NCBI GenBank assembly: GCA_001953115.1
Contig: LSSL01002242.1
Coordinates: forward strand, 1-56,815
Length of the DNA: 56,815 nucleotides
Reading direction: 5' to 3'
From: Smittium mucronatum
Taxonomy: Eukaryota > Kickxellomycota > Harpellomycetes > Harpellales > Legeriomycetaceae
In this document: positions 35,879 to 50,053 of the stretch, one piece after another
Layout: every line of letters starts with the position of its first letter
Position numbering within the stretch: the stretch's first letter is position 1
The notes under the pieces: model-generated
Databases searched by the model: none
Told to the model about the DNA's origin: nothing
The model's input: only the letters and a program-made list of their open reading frames with translations
Position numbers and translations under genes: made by a program

Positions 35879-38800
35879 CAAATTTGATATAATTACAAAT
35901 GAAAAAAATAGTTCCGATTATTTAAAAAAATTTAAAAAGCGTCACAGTAATTGGTTAAGATGTTAAATCTACTAGACATTTTATAATAGGGTTATTTTTT
36001 ACTAAAATTATTTTATTCAAAACATATTTTTTTGTTCAAATTATCAAATTTAATTACTTTATAATCACTTTCTATAAAATTTTGCAAAGTTTATCAAAAC
36101 TAAATCCAATCAAAAAAAAAAAAGATGGAATTTATCAAATTAATTCCATCTTCCATCAAAATAAAAATCTGAAGCTTTTATATATGATTTAAAATTATCT
36201 AGTTATTATGAAAAATTTATGTGTGCAACAAGAAATAAAGTGCAAATTTATTAAAGCTACGTCAATATAATAATGAAATCTGAAATACATTACGAATTTT
36301 TTCGTCAGAAATTTGACACCTAAAAGCATAACTGTATCATAACTATAAATTCAAATTTATACAATTTATTTTAGTCTTTTCATCGTTTTTTTTAATTATA
36401 TAGCCCCATAAATTGCTGAATGAAAGAAACAGATCTTTTTTTTGAAAACAAAAAAAACAAAGATATTTTTCTATAAAAACTCTATTTAATTTTTTCAACC
36501 CTTTAATTGAGATCATAATCTCTTTATTATTTTTTTATATAATGATGTGGCTGAAACGTATTAAAAAGCAAAATTTATGTTTTGGTTGGATTTTTCTTTA
36601 TAAATCTTTAGAAGATTATACTCTTAGACCCTAGATTAACATATAAAAGTCACATTCGCTTAAAAAAATTTTCTATAAAATTGTACAAAAAAATCAAATT
36701 TTTAATCAGCATATTTTTTATTCTAATTTAGAACTTTTAACTCGATTCGATTCAAAAATCAAAAAAAAATTTAAATTAATTAAATTTGATAATTTGAGTA
36801 AAAGCATTCGTTTCGAATAAAACGCGTTTAGCACAAAATAAACCTATTATAACATTCTAGTAGATTTTAAACAATATATCCAATTTTTTAACGCTTTTTA
36901 ACAAATTTTCAATTTTTTAAACTAATTTTCTCATTTGAAATTAAATCCAATGTCGAGTCTTTAAAATCTTTAAAGGATTAAAACGTATTGGTAGCCTACT
37001 ACTATTTATTAAGAAGAAAAAAATATTAGAACTAGTAAATGATTTTAATTTTAGAAAAATGATGAAGTCGTGTTTATGTAAAATAAAAGAAGAGAATGTA
37101 TTTAGTTTAGAAAATCTTCATATAAATATGTTCCATAATAATTGAAAACTTGATTATATAAATAAAAACATAAAATAGCCGTTTTGAATTAATAAGCTTT
37201 TTTATTTTATTTTTAATAATTTTATTCAAATAATAATTTCATAATTTCATAATTTTTATATATTAATATGCACATAATTATTAATATTTTATAAAAAATA
37301 TTAAAAATATGTAAATATAACTAAGTTTTTTTATAGTAGATTATATTTCAAACTAAATTTTTTGCACCATAAGCACTTATTTTTATATTTTACATAACCG
37401 CTTCTAAGATGGGAATATTATTTTTGCTTATTATTTTCTAGTAAGTTACGATAATAAAAAAACGTTATATTTTTAGGAATATCCTAATATCAAATATAGC
37501 ATAAAAATTACTAAATTATATATATGTGTGTGTTACAAAGTGATTAACTTCACCTGAAAATTCAACTATACCCTTAATAATAATCTTTCAATCTTTTATT
37601 CACTGTTTATTATTTTTGGTTTTATATCGAAATATATATATAAATTTATCACAAAAAAATCCTCCAAAGGAAGTAATTTCAACTTTATTAAATAATTAAA
37701 ACATCGATTTAATAATAAAATGGCTACGTAAGATATAAAAAAACGATAATAGCTACAGTTTTTAATGATTCGAAATTAAAGATAAAAAGTATCCTTTTTA
37801 TATTAGTGAAATTTTCTAGAGAAAAATAGTTAGAAAAAATACTATTAAGTTTTTATAATTATCAAATGCATATTTGAGCCAAAGATTTATTTATATTCAA
37901 TTGTAATATAAAAATCTTGATATTATTATTATGGTGTAAAACCTTTTTTTTTGAAATATCTTTTAAATATAAAAAATTTAAGAATTTATTGTGGGTATAA
38001 AAACGTTAAAAACACAAAAAAAAATCAAATATTAACTAAATTAATTTGATTTATTACGATAAATTTTAAAAAAAATCAATTATAACCAGTATTATATTTA
38101 TTTTAAAAACATTTATTTATAAAATATATTTACGTTTGAAATTAAACTTAATTATTTTTAAGCAAATAAATTTAGATACAAATGAACATGAAGAAATCGA
38201 TGGATTTTGATTTAGATAACAATTACTTTAAACCCGTTAAATGTTTCATATATCAAATCTAATTTTATAGATTTTAAATTTTGTACTTTTTTGAGCTAAT
38301 TTTTAATTTTAAAAATATAGAAAAATAAAAAATAATTAATTTTTGAATATATAAACCGTTTACAACTTTTTTTTTATTGGCTAGAAATACCAAAAGAGAA
38401 AATATTTTATCGATTTTACTTTTATTTTAATTTTATTAGAATAATTATGCTTTTGATTGAAATTTCTGGTGAAATTATCCATTTTGTAACACCAAATAAA
38501 TTTTTTTTTTTGATAAGTGAGTATACTTTCATTGAAATTATAATATAGCTAAAAATATTAAAACATTTCGAAATTCTAAACTTGGATTATTAAAATTTCC
38601 CAATTTTTTTTTTCTTTTTTGATAAATAATGAACTGAAATTTTTTAAGAGTTACGAATCTTGGTATCATCCAAATAGTAATTTTAAAATTCATTCGCTTT
38701 AAAAATAACCAAAATCCAATTATAATCGGTATTTTATTCATAAAATACCGATTTTTGCTTAATAAAAACAGAATTAAGTTTTTTTTCTGTCGATTAACAG

Positions 38801-41800
38801 AAGAATTATTGTCGTAGTGGATCATTTTAATTATTTTTAACATAAAAATAAATAAATAAAGTTATATTTTAAGATATACTATAAAAAATCCCAATATTTT
38901 TTTTATCCAATAACAATATACTGATTTCGAACTTTAGCAAGAATATAAAAAATGAATTATTATTTAACATTAATGCTTTCAAACTGATATTCTAGAAAAA
39001 AAAATTCAATATATTAATTGGCTTTAAAACTATTTAATTTCATTTTTCAACTACCAATTATAATATTAAAGTGTTGATTATATATTTTTTCTAGTGTTAT
39101 ATTTGTTTATTTTTTAAGTTAAAAGCCAAAATTAAAGAAAAAAGCGATAAAAATAGAGCAATAGTTTAATTTCGTTTAAATTTTTGAATTCAAAAAATAT
39201 TTTTTATAAATTCAGTAGACTGGATTATATAATACAAATAGAGATTAAAGGATTATAAAAATCAATGAAAAACTATGATATAAAAGAGTGAGTTATTTAT
39301 CGCCTTCGAAAACTTTATTTTTTTATCTAATTATATGTGATAATATACTATGATTTCATCACTTTAAAATTGTAAATCTTATCCAGCATCCCAAAAAATC
39401 TTATAAATTCGAATAGAATATATTTTATTTACATTAAATTGAATATTTAAGAGGAGCTGGTGACACATAAAATAAATAAATTTGGAAAATTTGTGCTAAT
39501 AAATATCATTTAAAAAAAAAATCGATGATTTGAAAAAGAAGAGAAATATTAAAATAATACTATAAAGTTAATTGGCGTATTTTAAAAATAAAAAGAAATA
39601 CTTAAATTCAAAAAAATGGGGATTAAATAAGAAATTTAGATAGATTGGAATAAATGAAGCATTTTTCATATTAATAACAAAATGTTTGGATTTAATAAGC
39701 TGAGGGTAATTATCAATCACGGATTAGCTTATATATTTACAGAATCTTTGTACTTATGTATAATTTTCCATAATTTTATCGATATAACATATTTAGCAAT
39801 TTTTTTCTTTAATAACAGCCCCAGATTATTTTTTTCGGTATTATTTATAATTAACTGGTAATTATATCCATTTTTATTTTATTAAGAATAATTTTAAAGT
39901 TATTTTGATTCAAAATTGTGCAGTCTGATAAAAAATTATTAAATTGATTCAATGTGCAAAAAAAATTCCGGCTATTGATCCACCCTTGGGAATAATGATA
40001 AAAAAAATATTTTTGTATTTATAATTGGATATTAGAAGGTACATAAAATGCAAAATTATTATTATTGTTTATAATTCTGTTCCTAAAATGAACCATAGAT
40101 CTTAAAATATTAGATTATTTTATGAACTTGAAAAAATGTAATTTAAAGATCTAAGAGAAAATTTTGTTTCTTTACTCTCAAATTTAAAGTTATTATATTT
40201 TATTACTGAGTTTGATGTAGTGAAAGCAAGGGAAAAAATATTGAAAGTTTATCTATAAATATGAATTTAAATTGAAGAGAAGAGAATAAATTCTAAAAAA
40301 ATAAACCCAAAAGTACCTCTAATTATTTTAGATTTATCAATTGTGAATAAAACAACTTTAGAATCTATTCAACAACCCAAAATGAAACAATAAATTTAGA
40401 ACTAAATAATTGAAAATAATTTTTAAGGTATCTTTTATGATTATTGAAATATTTTATACGTACAATAAAAAATATAATTTATAACGAAAATTAAAAGTTA
40501 AGAGCCATGGTTATGTTTTTCATATAATATACTCAAATAAAATAGATTACAGAGCTTTCAGTATTTTTTTTAGGCGAAGAATAGAAAAAATGATAAATTA
40601 TCACATAAATTATAATAAATTTTTTTTTGTTTATTTTGAATTCCAACACGGAAAAAGATATTTGATTAACATCTATATATTTATATTTATACAAAGTTAA
40701 GTGTATATCTTTTTTAACCTGTATTTAAATATTATTAATCCCTCTTATTTAAATTTCCAGTTGAAAAATATTATTTAAACGGAAATATGAAATTTAATCT
40801 CTTTATACCTCTCTATAAACAAAATAATATTGATATTTTTAAATAAAAACTTCCAAAAAAATGCAAATCATTTTATTACCAATAAAATTAATACTAATTG
40901 AATTATTGATTTTTTCTTCGAAATTTTTTTTAAGTGATATAGAAATAAGTATTAAAACACTATAATATGAGCGCCTCTGTTTTTATGACCTTTTATTTCT
41001 GACTAAATTATCACGATCTTGAAATATATTAGTTTAAATTACCATTTTTAAACGAATTTACTTTATCTTCATATTCCTGAGATTACGGTTATTTTTATGA
41101 AAGTATGGGGCTTTTATTTTAGTATAAAAAGCTTTATAGTAACGAAATTTTTTAATAATTTTGTTCTTTTTCAATATTTTTCCAATAAAAATATATTAGT
41201 TGTAATATGAATGTGAAAAATAAATTTATTTTTATCATTTATGTATTGAAAAACTGAGATTCCGAATATTTCAATTCAACTCAAAGAATCAAACTGTTTG
41301 ATGTCAATTTTTTATGAAAGTTTATTTTGATTATCATATTGAATACCCAAAAGATAAATGAAAATTTTTTGGTAATTTATAAAAAAATAATAGTATTAAA
41401 GCTTTTTTTGTGGCACATTTGAAAATTATAGAGAAGTAATTTTTTGTAAGAATAAAACGGTATAAAGGTGAATATTAATATCATAACTATTTGAAATTAT
41501 TATTTTTTCCTTTTCATTAGCTTAGGGTTCCTTTTTTTTTTTAATTTATATTGGATAAAATTTTAATTTTTATTAAAAAAAGATATTTTAGTTTCTTCTG
41601 AAAATGGTAAACATTGTGAAGTTTTTTTTAATTAAAAAAATTATAGAAAAAAAGATTAAAATCAAAAATCCAATATACTCTTAAATGGATTTATTATATA
41701 TATTTGAATTTATATTTCTATATATTCATTAAGACTTGAAAATTTTATTTTGAATAAATTATAAATTTAAAGTTCTACAGACCATTGACCAATTTTTTTA

Positions 41801-44800
41801 CCAGAAGGAATTATTTTAAAATTTAACATTATTTATAATAAAAATAATATATTAAGGAAAATTTAAACTTATTTTATTATCAATCTTAATTCCAAATTCT
41901 GCATTTTTCTCATATTAATCATTAATTTTTAACAGTTTGCTTAAATATCTGTATTTTACAAAATCAAGCCTATTCAAATCCATTTTTATAATTTTTAAAT
42001 TCGAACCCAATTATCAAATTAAATTATATAACTATTGTTTTAGTATATTTTGGCTCCATCTTAATATAAACAGTTTTTTATCTATGTGTTTTTATAAGCA
42101 TCTATTGTTAAAAATAGCAACTTTTCTAAATAAAATGATTTATTTGAAAATAAACTAATGACAATTTTTAAATTTTCATGCGCGTTTTTCATTATAAATT
42201 ACATGACACCTTTTATAGAAAATTCTTTAATTTAGTACAATATTTAAAATTTAAAACTGTTTTCCTAAAAAATTAAGTCCGAAATCTAATTATTTCTGTA
42301 ATTAGTAAAACACAGCTATAACCTTATTTATTAACTGAGACAAGTCGGGTATCACAGAAGTTTACTTGTATTTAATATATTTAATTTGATTTTTTAGTTT
42401 TTATAAAACCTAAAATCATACTCTAATTAACTCATGAAACGATAAAGAATAAAAAAAAATAATAATATCGTTTTCACCAGAAAAAACTAAAAATATAACA
42501 TAATAATCAGTCTTATTAGCATTTAATTTACAATCAATTTCTAAATATTTGATAATATTTTTGATCGATTTGTTTTATAATAGACCATTTTTTTTAGAAT
42601 CCGAATATATTATACTTTTTTCACATAAAATAACATGGTTTGACTAAATTGGGATATTTTCAGTTTTTTTTAAATTTTTTTTGACTATATGGTATTTTTT
42701 TATGATAATTTCGGACAAAATAGAAAAAAAACGATAGTAAATTTTTTGATGTTTCCTATTCGCATATTAGTATAAACAAAGATTTATTAAGCATAAAATT
42801 ATGACAAGGATGATTTGATAGATTAAAAACTGTTTAACTTTCCACGATTGTATTATAAATTGAAATGAAAAATAAATAAGTCATAGATTATCAATTTTAT
42901 GAAGATCTTATTTTTTTTCATTTTCATATATTTTCATACTGTTTTCTTCATAAAATATCATTTAGACTTGAAAAAAATAAGAATACTATTAATAATTTTT
43001 TTCGTTTAACAAAGTTTAAATACAATTTAATAACCAATTGTATTATATATCCCCATATTTTCTATTTTTAAATCATAAAAAACTCAACATATACCAAGAT
43101 TTAAGCTAATAAATCCCCCCACTCACTTATAAATTGGAAAAACATGTTGACTCAAAAATTTAAAAATATAATTTTTTTATGCATTTAAGTTTTGTCTACA
43201 TAAATTTTAACTCTTAAAAAAATTCTAAATTTTCCCTCGATTGATACCTTTATTTTTGTGTTTCTATGAGACAATTATTTAAAACTTGGTATTTATAATT
43301 TAGAGGGAATAAAATATACCATTTCAAGCTTTAGAACTATGGTTATTTGGGGATTTATTTTTTAAATAAACATAATATCATTTAAACTTATATTTAATAA
43401 TCCCAAAAAGTAATTTAAAAACATTATTTTGTTAAATTAAAACTTCTTTTCTTAAATTTAAAAATTACTATCTTTTTTCTATCCATTGTGTACGATAAAT
43501 ATTCTAACTTTCAAAAATAAACAATTAAATATTATTTAAGAAGTATAAAAGCTATTTTTTTGCTTCTTCTTATATATATTTTTTAGTGTCTTATTATATA
43601 ATGAATTTTATTACCGTAAAAATTATTATAACTTAAACGAGACTTTGGTTTTATTATATATAATTCATCTCTTTAATTTTTTTATATTAATAAATTTAGA
43701 ATAAATTGAATCTGCGATATTAAACTTTCGATAAAATCAAAAAAATTTAATATAATATATTTATAATATATGATTAAAAATTATGAAGAATGCAATAAAA
43801 AGTCAAATATTTTTTATAATAACATGAATTAAATTTCTTCAAAACGAAACCTTGTTACTTACAAAATCATACATCAAATTTTATTGTTATTATTATTATT
43901 ATTATAGTGATTTTAGTAATATAACTTTTTATAGCAAGTGCTATTTCAAATATATCCCTAATATCTTATTCTAAAATAAAATAATATATGTGAATAAATA
44001 TACATTTTTAGAAATTTGATGCATTACATAATATATAATTACAGACCTTAATTATTTTTCAGAAAAATAATATGAAGTTATCTTTGAAGGTAGAAATTTT
44101 CTATCAAACTCTGAAATAAAATTATTTTATTTTTATTTTTGATATTTTTCTGTTAATTTTGGTATAATGGGATTTTCGATGATTTATAATACATAAAAAC
44201 ATATTCATAATACATAATACATATATAAAGCTTTAATGATTATTTTTTGATATGAAATCATTGTAAACGACATTTTAGAATTTCAGTTTTTATAATTGAT
44301 TAAAATTGGTTATTAATTTTGTAGAAAGTATCATAGATTCTAATATGTATAAATTTTCACATAGATAATATTTTTCTTTAGCAGTGATATTGAAAATTTC
44401 AAAAAAAGTTGGTAGAGGATGCAAATTCATCATGACCCTCTTACCAGTTTGATTTTTTCGTTTTATTTTTTATATTAACTCAAGGAGTACATAATTTTTT
44501 TTCATAAAAATCTTTATATAATCCCTAAAAATTTTAAATACTGCATAATTAATATTTCACATATGTTTTCATAATAATTTGGATAAATTACTTAATCCCT
44601 CTTTTTATTATAATTTATTCTCTTTGATACATTGCAAATAAAACTAGCCAGTTTGATTTAAATGGACTTTTTTTTAGCCGGATCAGATATCAAATGACTG
44701 CTTTAAAAAAAAGCTTATCTTTTCATGTTCACTTTTTAAATCTTCAAAAGTTCGTATGTATGAATCGAAAAATTCTCAAATGAAAATTTTTAATGCTAAA

Positions 44801-47800
44801 ATAGAAAAGATGGGTTTGGACTAAAGATTCCAGTGATTATTAAATAATACCCACTTTTGTGTAGTTTAAATTTAAATAATTTAATATTAGATTAAACAAT
44901 CATATTATTATAATATAATCTCTAGAATTAATCTCTACACCAATAATTTCCAATTCAATAATTGAATAAGAAAAATGGGTAAAGTTATAAGTTCTGTTTT
45001 TTTTGTAAAATCTAAAAAATAATTATTTTTATTATAATTGGTATCAATTCAAATAAACAATAGCTTAATTATAACTTCTCTACGCAATATTTAAAACCCG
45101 TCCATTTATTTTTATTTTTAATTTTTCAAAGAGTCTATTTCCATTTTTTACTGAATATTAAATATCCAAATTTTCTATTTCAATGATTTCTCTCTCAATT
45201 GATTGGATTATGTAAAATTTTAAATCTTCTGGAGAAAAGTTGAAGATTTTTTAATTTTTATTAAAAGGTTTTTTTTACTGAAATCTGGATAATGATTATT
45301 GTGGAAATATATATCCACTTTTTGGTCACATAAAATATAAAATATAAAATATAAACTCTCACCTCACCCATAAAATAGTATTTTTATTTAATTTAGAAGC
45401 AGTAAATATTTGAGAAACACTTTTTCAAATTATTTTTCTTTTTGATCCCAAAGATATCAATATAGCTTAAACATGCTGTGATATCTATTAATTTACACCC
45501 AAACTTCCGATCTTTAGTCATTTCTGTCATAAATATGGTGTTATTTAACGAATATTACCTTTAAAAAATTATATTTTAATTTAGAAAAAGCAATAAAAAA
45601 AAGGTTTGTGTCATTTATTCAATCCAAATATCTATCATAAAATAAAAAATGATACTTGTAGAATTTTTTATTTTTATTTCAGATTACTAAAATTCTACTG
45701 TACATTTTTTTATTTAATACCAAATTTAGTAGAAATTTTCATAAAAAACTCGCCATAATGAACATAATTATTATTTAGTCGAAAATATGTTCGTTTAGGT
45801 GAAATGAGCACATTTAGTAAGAATAAAAAAACAAAGATAGTTTTAAACATAATTTAGTAGAAATTTATTCAGAATTTTTTTGAAAATTCTTCGTTAAGTT
45901 TTTTAAATCTGTATTATATGCATTAAAGCTACTCAGTATCAAAGTTAAATAAAAAACTGGTTGGGGCATATTTAAAAATAATAAATAAACCCCTACGAAA
46001 CGGAATGTTCCATTATGTAAACCTATTTGTTCCTTATGAGTTATAAGCTCAAAATTTTTTGTACTTAGTCATAAATGATTTATTTTTTTTCGCCTGAGCA
46101 TCTGTTATTTTTTTCGGAGGTTTTACAGAAAATTATATAATTTTTTTTATTTGAAATTGAAAATAAACTTCTAAAAAATGAAGACTTTATTTTCATTAGA
46201 TACTGTGTTTCATTCTTATATTTTTTTAGCATTAAATTTTTTTAAATAGATTGTTTGCAAAAAAAATCGCAATAAAAAGTGCCTTTATTAGCTTCGTAAA
46301 CCATATGAGTTTTATTAACTGATGTGTACACTCTAATGATTTTTTTTCTAGTAAAGTTTTTTTTTGAAACGACAATCAATCTGTATTAATTTTTTTTAAA
46401 ACACCTTTTTTCAACTTTAAAAGTCTTGTTATGTTTTCTTCGACATATAAAAGATATTTTTCGCCACTGAAACTCAATTCAATTTGTAATATTTCAAAAT
46501 TTTGTCAGAGAATAAGGATAATAAATTCATGGTTTTGTGAAAAGATCATTTTACTAATAATAAAATTATTTTTATAATGATATTCAATTTTTCAAACATT
46601 TTTAAGCTTCCTCATCCATAATCTGAAAGAATATCTAATTTTAAAAAAGCGTTTCGTAATTTATCGAAAATTTATTGATAAAAATTCTTGTTTTAAATTT
46701 TTGATAAAAATAAAGTTTGGTATTTATTATAATTTAAACTAATTATGAAATTTATTGACACATATTTGTTAGATTTTATCGATTTTTAAATTTAGTATTA
46801 TCTTGCACTTGGTAAATACCTAAGCCCGAACTTTGAACCTGAATAAATTTGTGGAAATAAGAAAAAATAATATTATTTAGGCGGCAAATCCGTAATTTTT
46901 TATAAAAATATCCCAGTAAAATAAATAAAAACATTTAAAGATTTCAATTTTCCTTAAATAATTTATTGTGACAAAAAATATCTTTATATCGCATTTTATA
47001 AAATGGGATATTTTTTGATGAAGATGACACTTAGCTCATTAATATATATATATTTTTTTTGGATTTATCGAATTAAATTAAAAAGTATCTGATTTTGATA
47101 ATAGAAAAAATGAAATAAATTTAGGTTCTAAATTTGAGCAATTTTCCAATTAATTGAGCCAATAGACTGTAAAATGATATAATGCTGATTAAAGTGGTAA
47201 AAAAAGTGTCTTTACCAAATAATCTCTCAAATATGAGAAATAGCCGTTATATTTTAACTTTTACATTTTATTTGGTAAACTTAGTTGTTTTTTCAAATTC
47301 AAATTATAAGTATAATTTAAAATGAGCCACCATTTTTTCAAATAATAATTTTAAAAGGGTTTTGATAGCAATGGGGCTTTTTTTTTAAAATAATAGACCC
47401 ATTATTCAGATCTGTGGGGTTATTAATTTTATGAAAATATCAATAACTTTATCATTGAAAAAAATAATTTATTACATCAATTAAAAATTAAAAACATCTA
47501 AAAAAATCGATTTTTTTCCAATAATAGATTTTATTGATGTTTGCGAATACTCCGGTTATTGATCATAATATCGGTCACACAGAATCAGAAAAATCTCTAT
47601 TGGAATGAAAAAAGGTTATTTTGTTAATAAAAACTCTGTAAAAAAAAACTTTTTTCTATACAGTTTGCTTAAACAAGACAAAAATATTCAAGCGCCAAAA
47701 ATCAAAATTATTGAAAAAAATTTCATAGTAATTATTTATGGATTTCATGACTTAATTTAGGTTCTACTTAAATCTAACTTATCCCAAAGTAAAAGAAAAC

Positions 47801-49650
47801 TTCAGTTTTTTATTTTTCAAACTTAAAAATAATGTCAATTATTCAAGACAATAGATATCAACGATTATGTAATGGACAATTGAATTAATAGAGACAAATT
47901 GCTTCATATAGGAATTCAATAACTCATATTTATTAATTTTTAATTCAAATATTGCATAAGTACACTACCAAACTCTTTTTTGAATAACAGTTTTTTTATT
48001 TTCTCTTGACTAAATGTTATTTGATTTTCATATATACTTTTAATGCACGAAATATTCTTTCCAAGTTCTGGTTATTTTTACTGTGAAAAACTTTGGATAT
48101 AATTTAATTGAATAATTTCAAATCTAAAAAAAATTGTAATACAGCCTTTATTAAAATTTCAATATTTTTCAAAAAAAAAAAATCCGGCTCCAGATTACAA
48201 ATAATTGTTAACAATATTTTAGCTCTATGTTTAATAATTAAGAAATCAATAAAAATTTAATTAGGAAGTTTATCTCATAAAGAAAATCTCAAATATTTAC
48301 ATAATTTTAAAGAAAATTTAAAATCAAAGTATTGGCAGATTTTTAAAGTTATTATATAATTTAAGTGAATATCCTTCCAATCCTCCGATCAGATTTTTTA
48401 GCCGTTACTGTGATTATGATTATAATAGACATCTATTTAATGTTTTTAAATGCCTTTAGGTGAAGATAAGGAATCTAAAACTAAAATAATGAACTAGGTG
48501 TAGTTTTTCAAATATTACACAATATTCAAGGATTTTATCTAATATAGCTATTCGAGGTTATTAAAATTGAAAAAGTTTTTTTTAAATTTTTTTTTTTTGA
48601 ATATGAGATAAATATATTTAAAAATCAGTAAACGTAGACTAAATTAAGGTGATATTTTGTAGGGTCATTTATTAAGAATTAAAACGATTTCAATCCTTAA
48701 TTTTCCAGGATAATTTCAATAAAAAGCACATTGAAATACCCTTAGTTTATTCTAAATACCTATATTTGGCCAATATTGACATATTGATATATTTGGTTTT
48801 TTTTTATACTTTTTTTTATAATTTTTTTTTTTTTTGATTTTCAAACGAAATTTTTTTTTAAAAATTAAAAATCTACAAAATCCAAAGTTTTATCATTTTT
48901 TAAATATCACAATTTCCATTTAATCTGTAATTTTTTGAAAATAAATATCCTTTTCTTTACAAAATCTATTTTTACCAAGTTTTTTCTGTTATCAACATAT
49001 TTTTATTTTTACTATTTTATTTTATTATCTTAAATTTTAACAAACATCAGCGATTAAATGATATATATAATTATATAAAAAATATACTGTAACCTATAGT
49101 AAATGAGTCTAAAAAATAATTGATATTTTATATCCTATAGTTTTTTCCCCCATAAATACCAACTAATATATTATATAGCTGGATCATAATGCAGAATGAA
49201 GTGTATTTTATAGCTTTTGGTTTTAGCTTCGTACTTATTTAAACTCAGCATTTCGAAAAATAATCTACTTTAAGATCTCCATATTTAATTCCTGCTAAAT
49301 ATTCTTGAAAGGTTTAAATAAATAAGTTTTATGCTAGACCTTAGATACTTTCATATTAAAAGTCATACTTTTTTATGAAGGAATAACCTTTATGCACAAG
49401 CTTTAATTGTTGAAAATTTAAACATCACTTTGGTTAAATCACTAATTTGAAATAATCTGACTTTTACTGGTTTAACCCTTTCAGGGGCCATCATACGAAA
49501 AATGGCACGTACTTCGGAGGCTACAACCGTCCATAGAGCAAAAAACTGGTTCGAATTTTTTTTATTGAAAATTCAAACAAACGAAGTTATTTAGCATTAT
49601 AAATGATTGTGTAACTTATTTTAAGCATAAATGGTATCAGCAACCAATTA

Positions 49651-50053
49651 AAGAGGTAAATGAAAAAAATCACTTCTATCAGAAAAAGTAGCAATTTTTT
49701 GCTGTGGTATAAGGTCATAAATCTACAAATTTTGACCAATATTAGTAGCTGTAAACACGGTTCTATAGCTTTGGTCAGTGAAAAAGATACTTTTTGTCCA
49801 GAAAAGGCCACTTTTTGCAAACTAATATTGGGCTTAGAGGCATCTATTTTTGAAAAACATTAAAGGTTTAAAATCAAAGCCTATAGCTGAGGTCGAGAAA
49901 AAAGAAACTTCACGTCCAAAAAGATCCATTAAATTCGTAGTAAAATTGGTCAAAAAGGCGGTTATTTTCGACCAATATTTTCTCATAGAAACCTATATAC
50001 TTAACTTTGGTCAAGAAAAATTGTACTTCCTGTCCAAAAAGTGGTTATTTTAT
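49651..50053 (+). repeat. Degenerate tandem array, period about 115 bp
   Basis: Four diverged units have cores at about 49651, 49763, 49880 and 49992, spaced 112-118 bp. The last three share CTATAG/CTATAT, then a purine-rich GGTC.(G)A(G)AAAAA block, an ACTT-like block, then GTCCA(A/G)AAA and a short AT-rich end. The first matches the GAGGT..GAAAAAA..ACTTC..C..AAAAAG part. A second shared block, TTTTGACCAATATT / TTTTCGACCAATATT, recurs at 49727 and 49963. Unit-to-unit identity is modest, so the array is old. Overlapping open frames (to 67-77 codons) follow from the repeat and are not taken as genes. Confidence 0.6.

Larger units (their letters stand above)
22301..49400. other. Extremely AT-rich gene-free island
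   Basis: About 27 kb in which typical 60-base lines carry only 6-12 G or C. Long A and T runs and AT-rich microsatellites abound: a TA run at 31501-31512, AATA at 31697-31716, TA-rich 32071-32096, TTA at 43886-43905, and AAAATAT at 45331-45355. Open frames up to 101 codons occur (for example 38538-38843 on the - strand), but all are Ile/Lys/Asn/Phe/Tyr-rich with non-protein-like composition. The only clear element is retroposon copy C. Small GC-richer blips sit at 25467-25500 (with a CCTAAAT/ATTTAGG hairpin) and 44411-44446. No tRNA or rRNA sequence was recognised. Confidence 0.6.

Noticed and set aside
26074..38843. Several - strand frames of 69-101 codons in the AT island (26074, 26657, 27865, 33949, 38538)
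   Set aside because: They are low-complexity translations rich in Phe, Ile, Lys and Asn with no family resemblance, as expected by chance in AT-rich sequence.
49495..49565. A tRNA-like GGTTCGAA followed by a T run
   Set aside because: No cloverleaf can be drawn: the T-stem, anticodon stem and acceptor stem do not pair.
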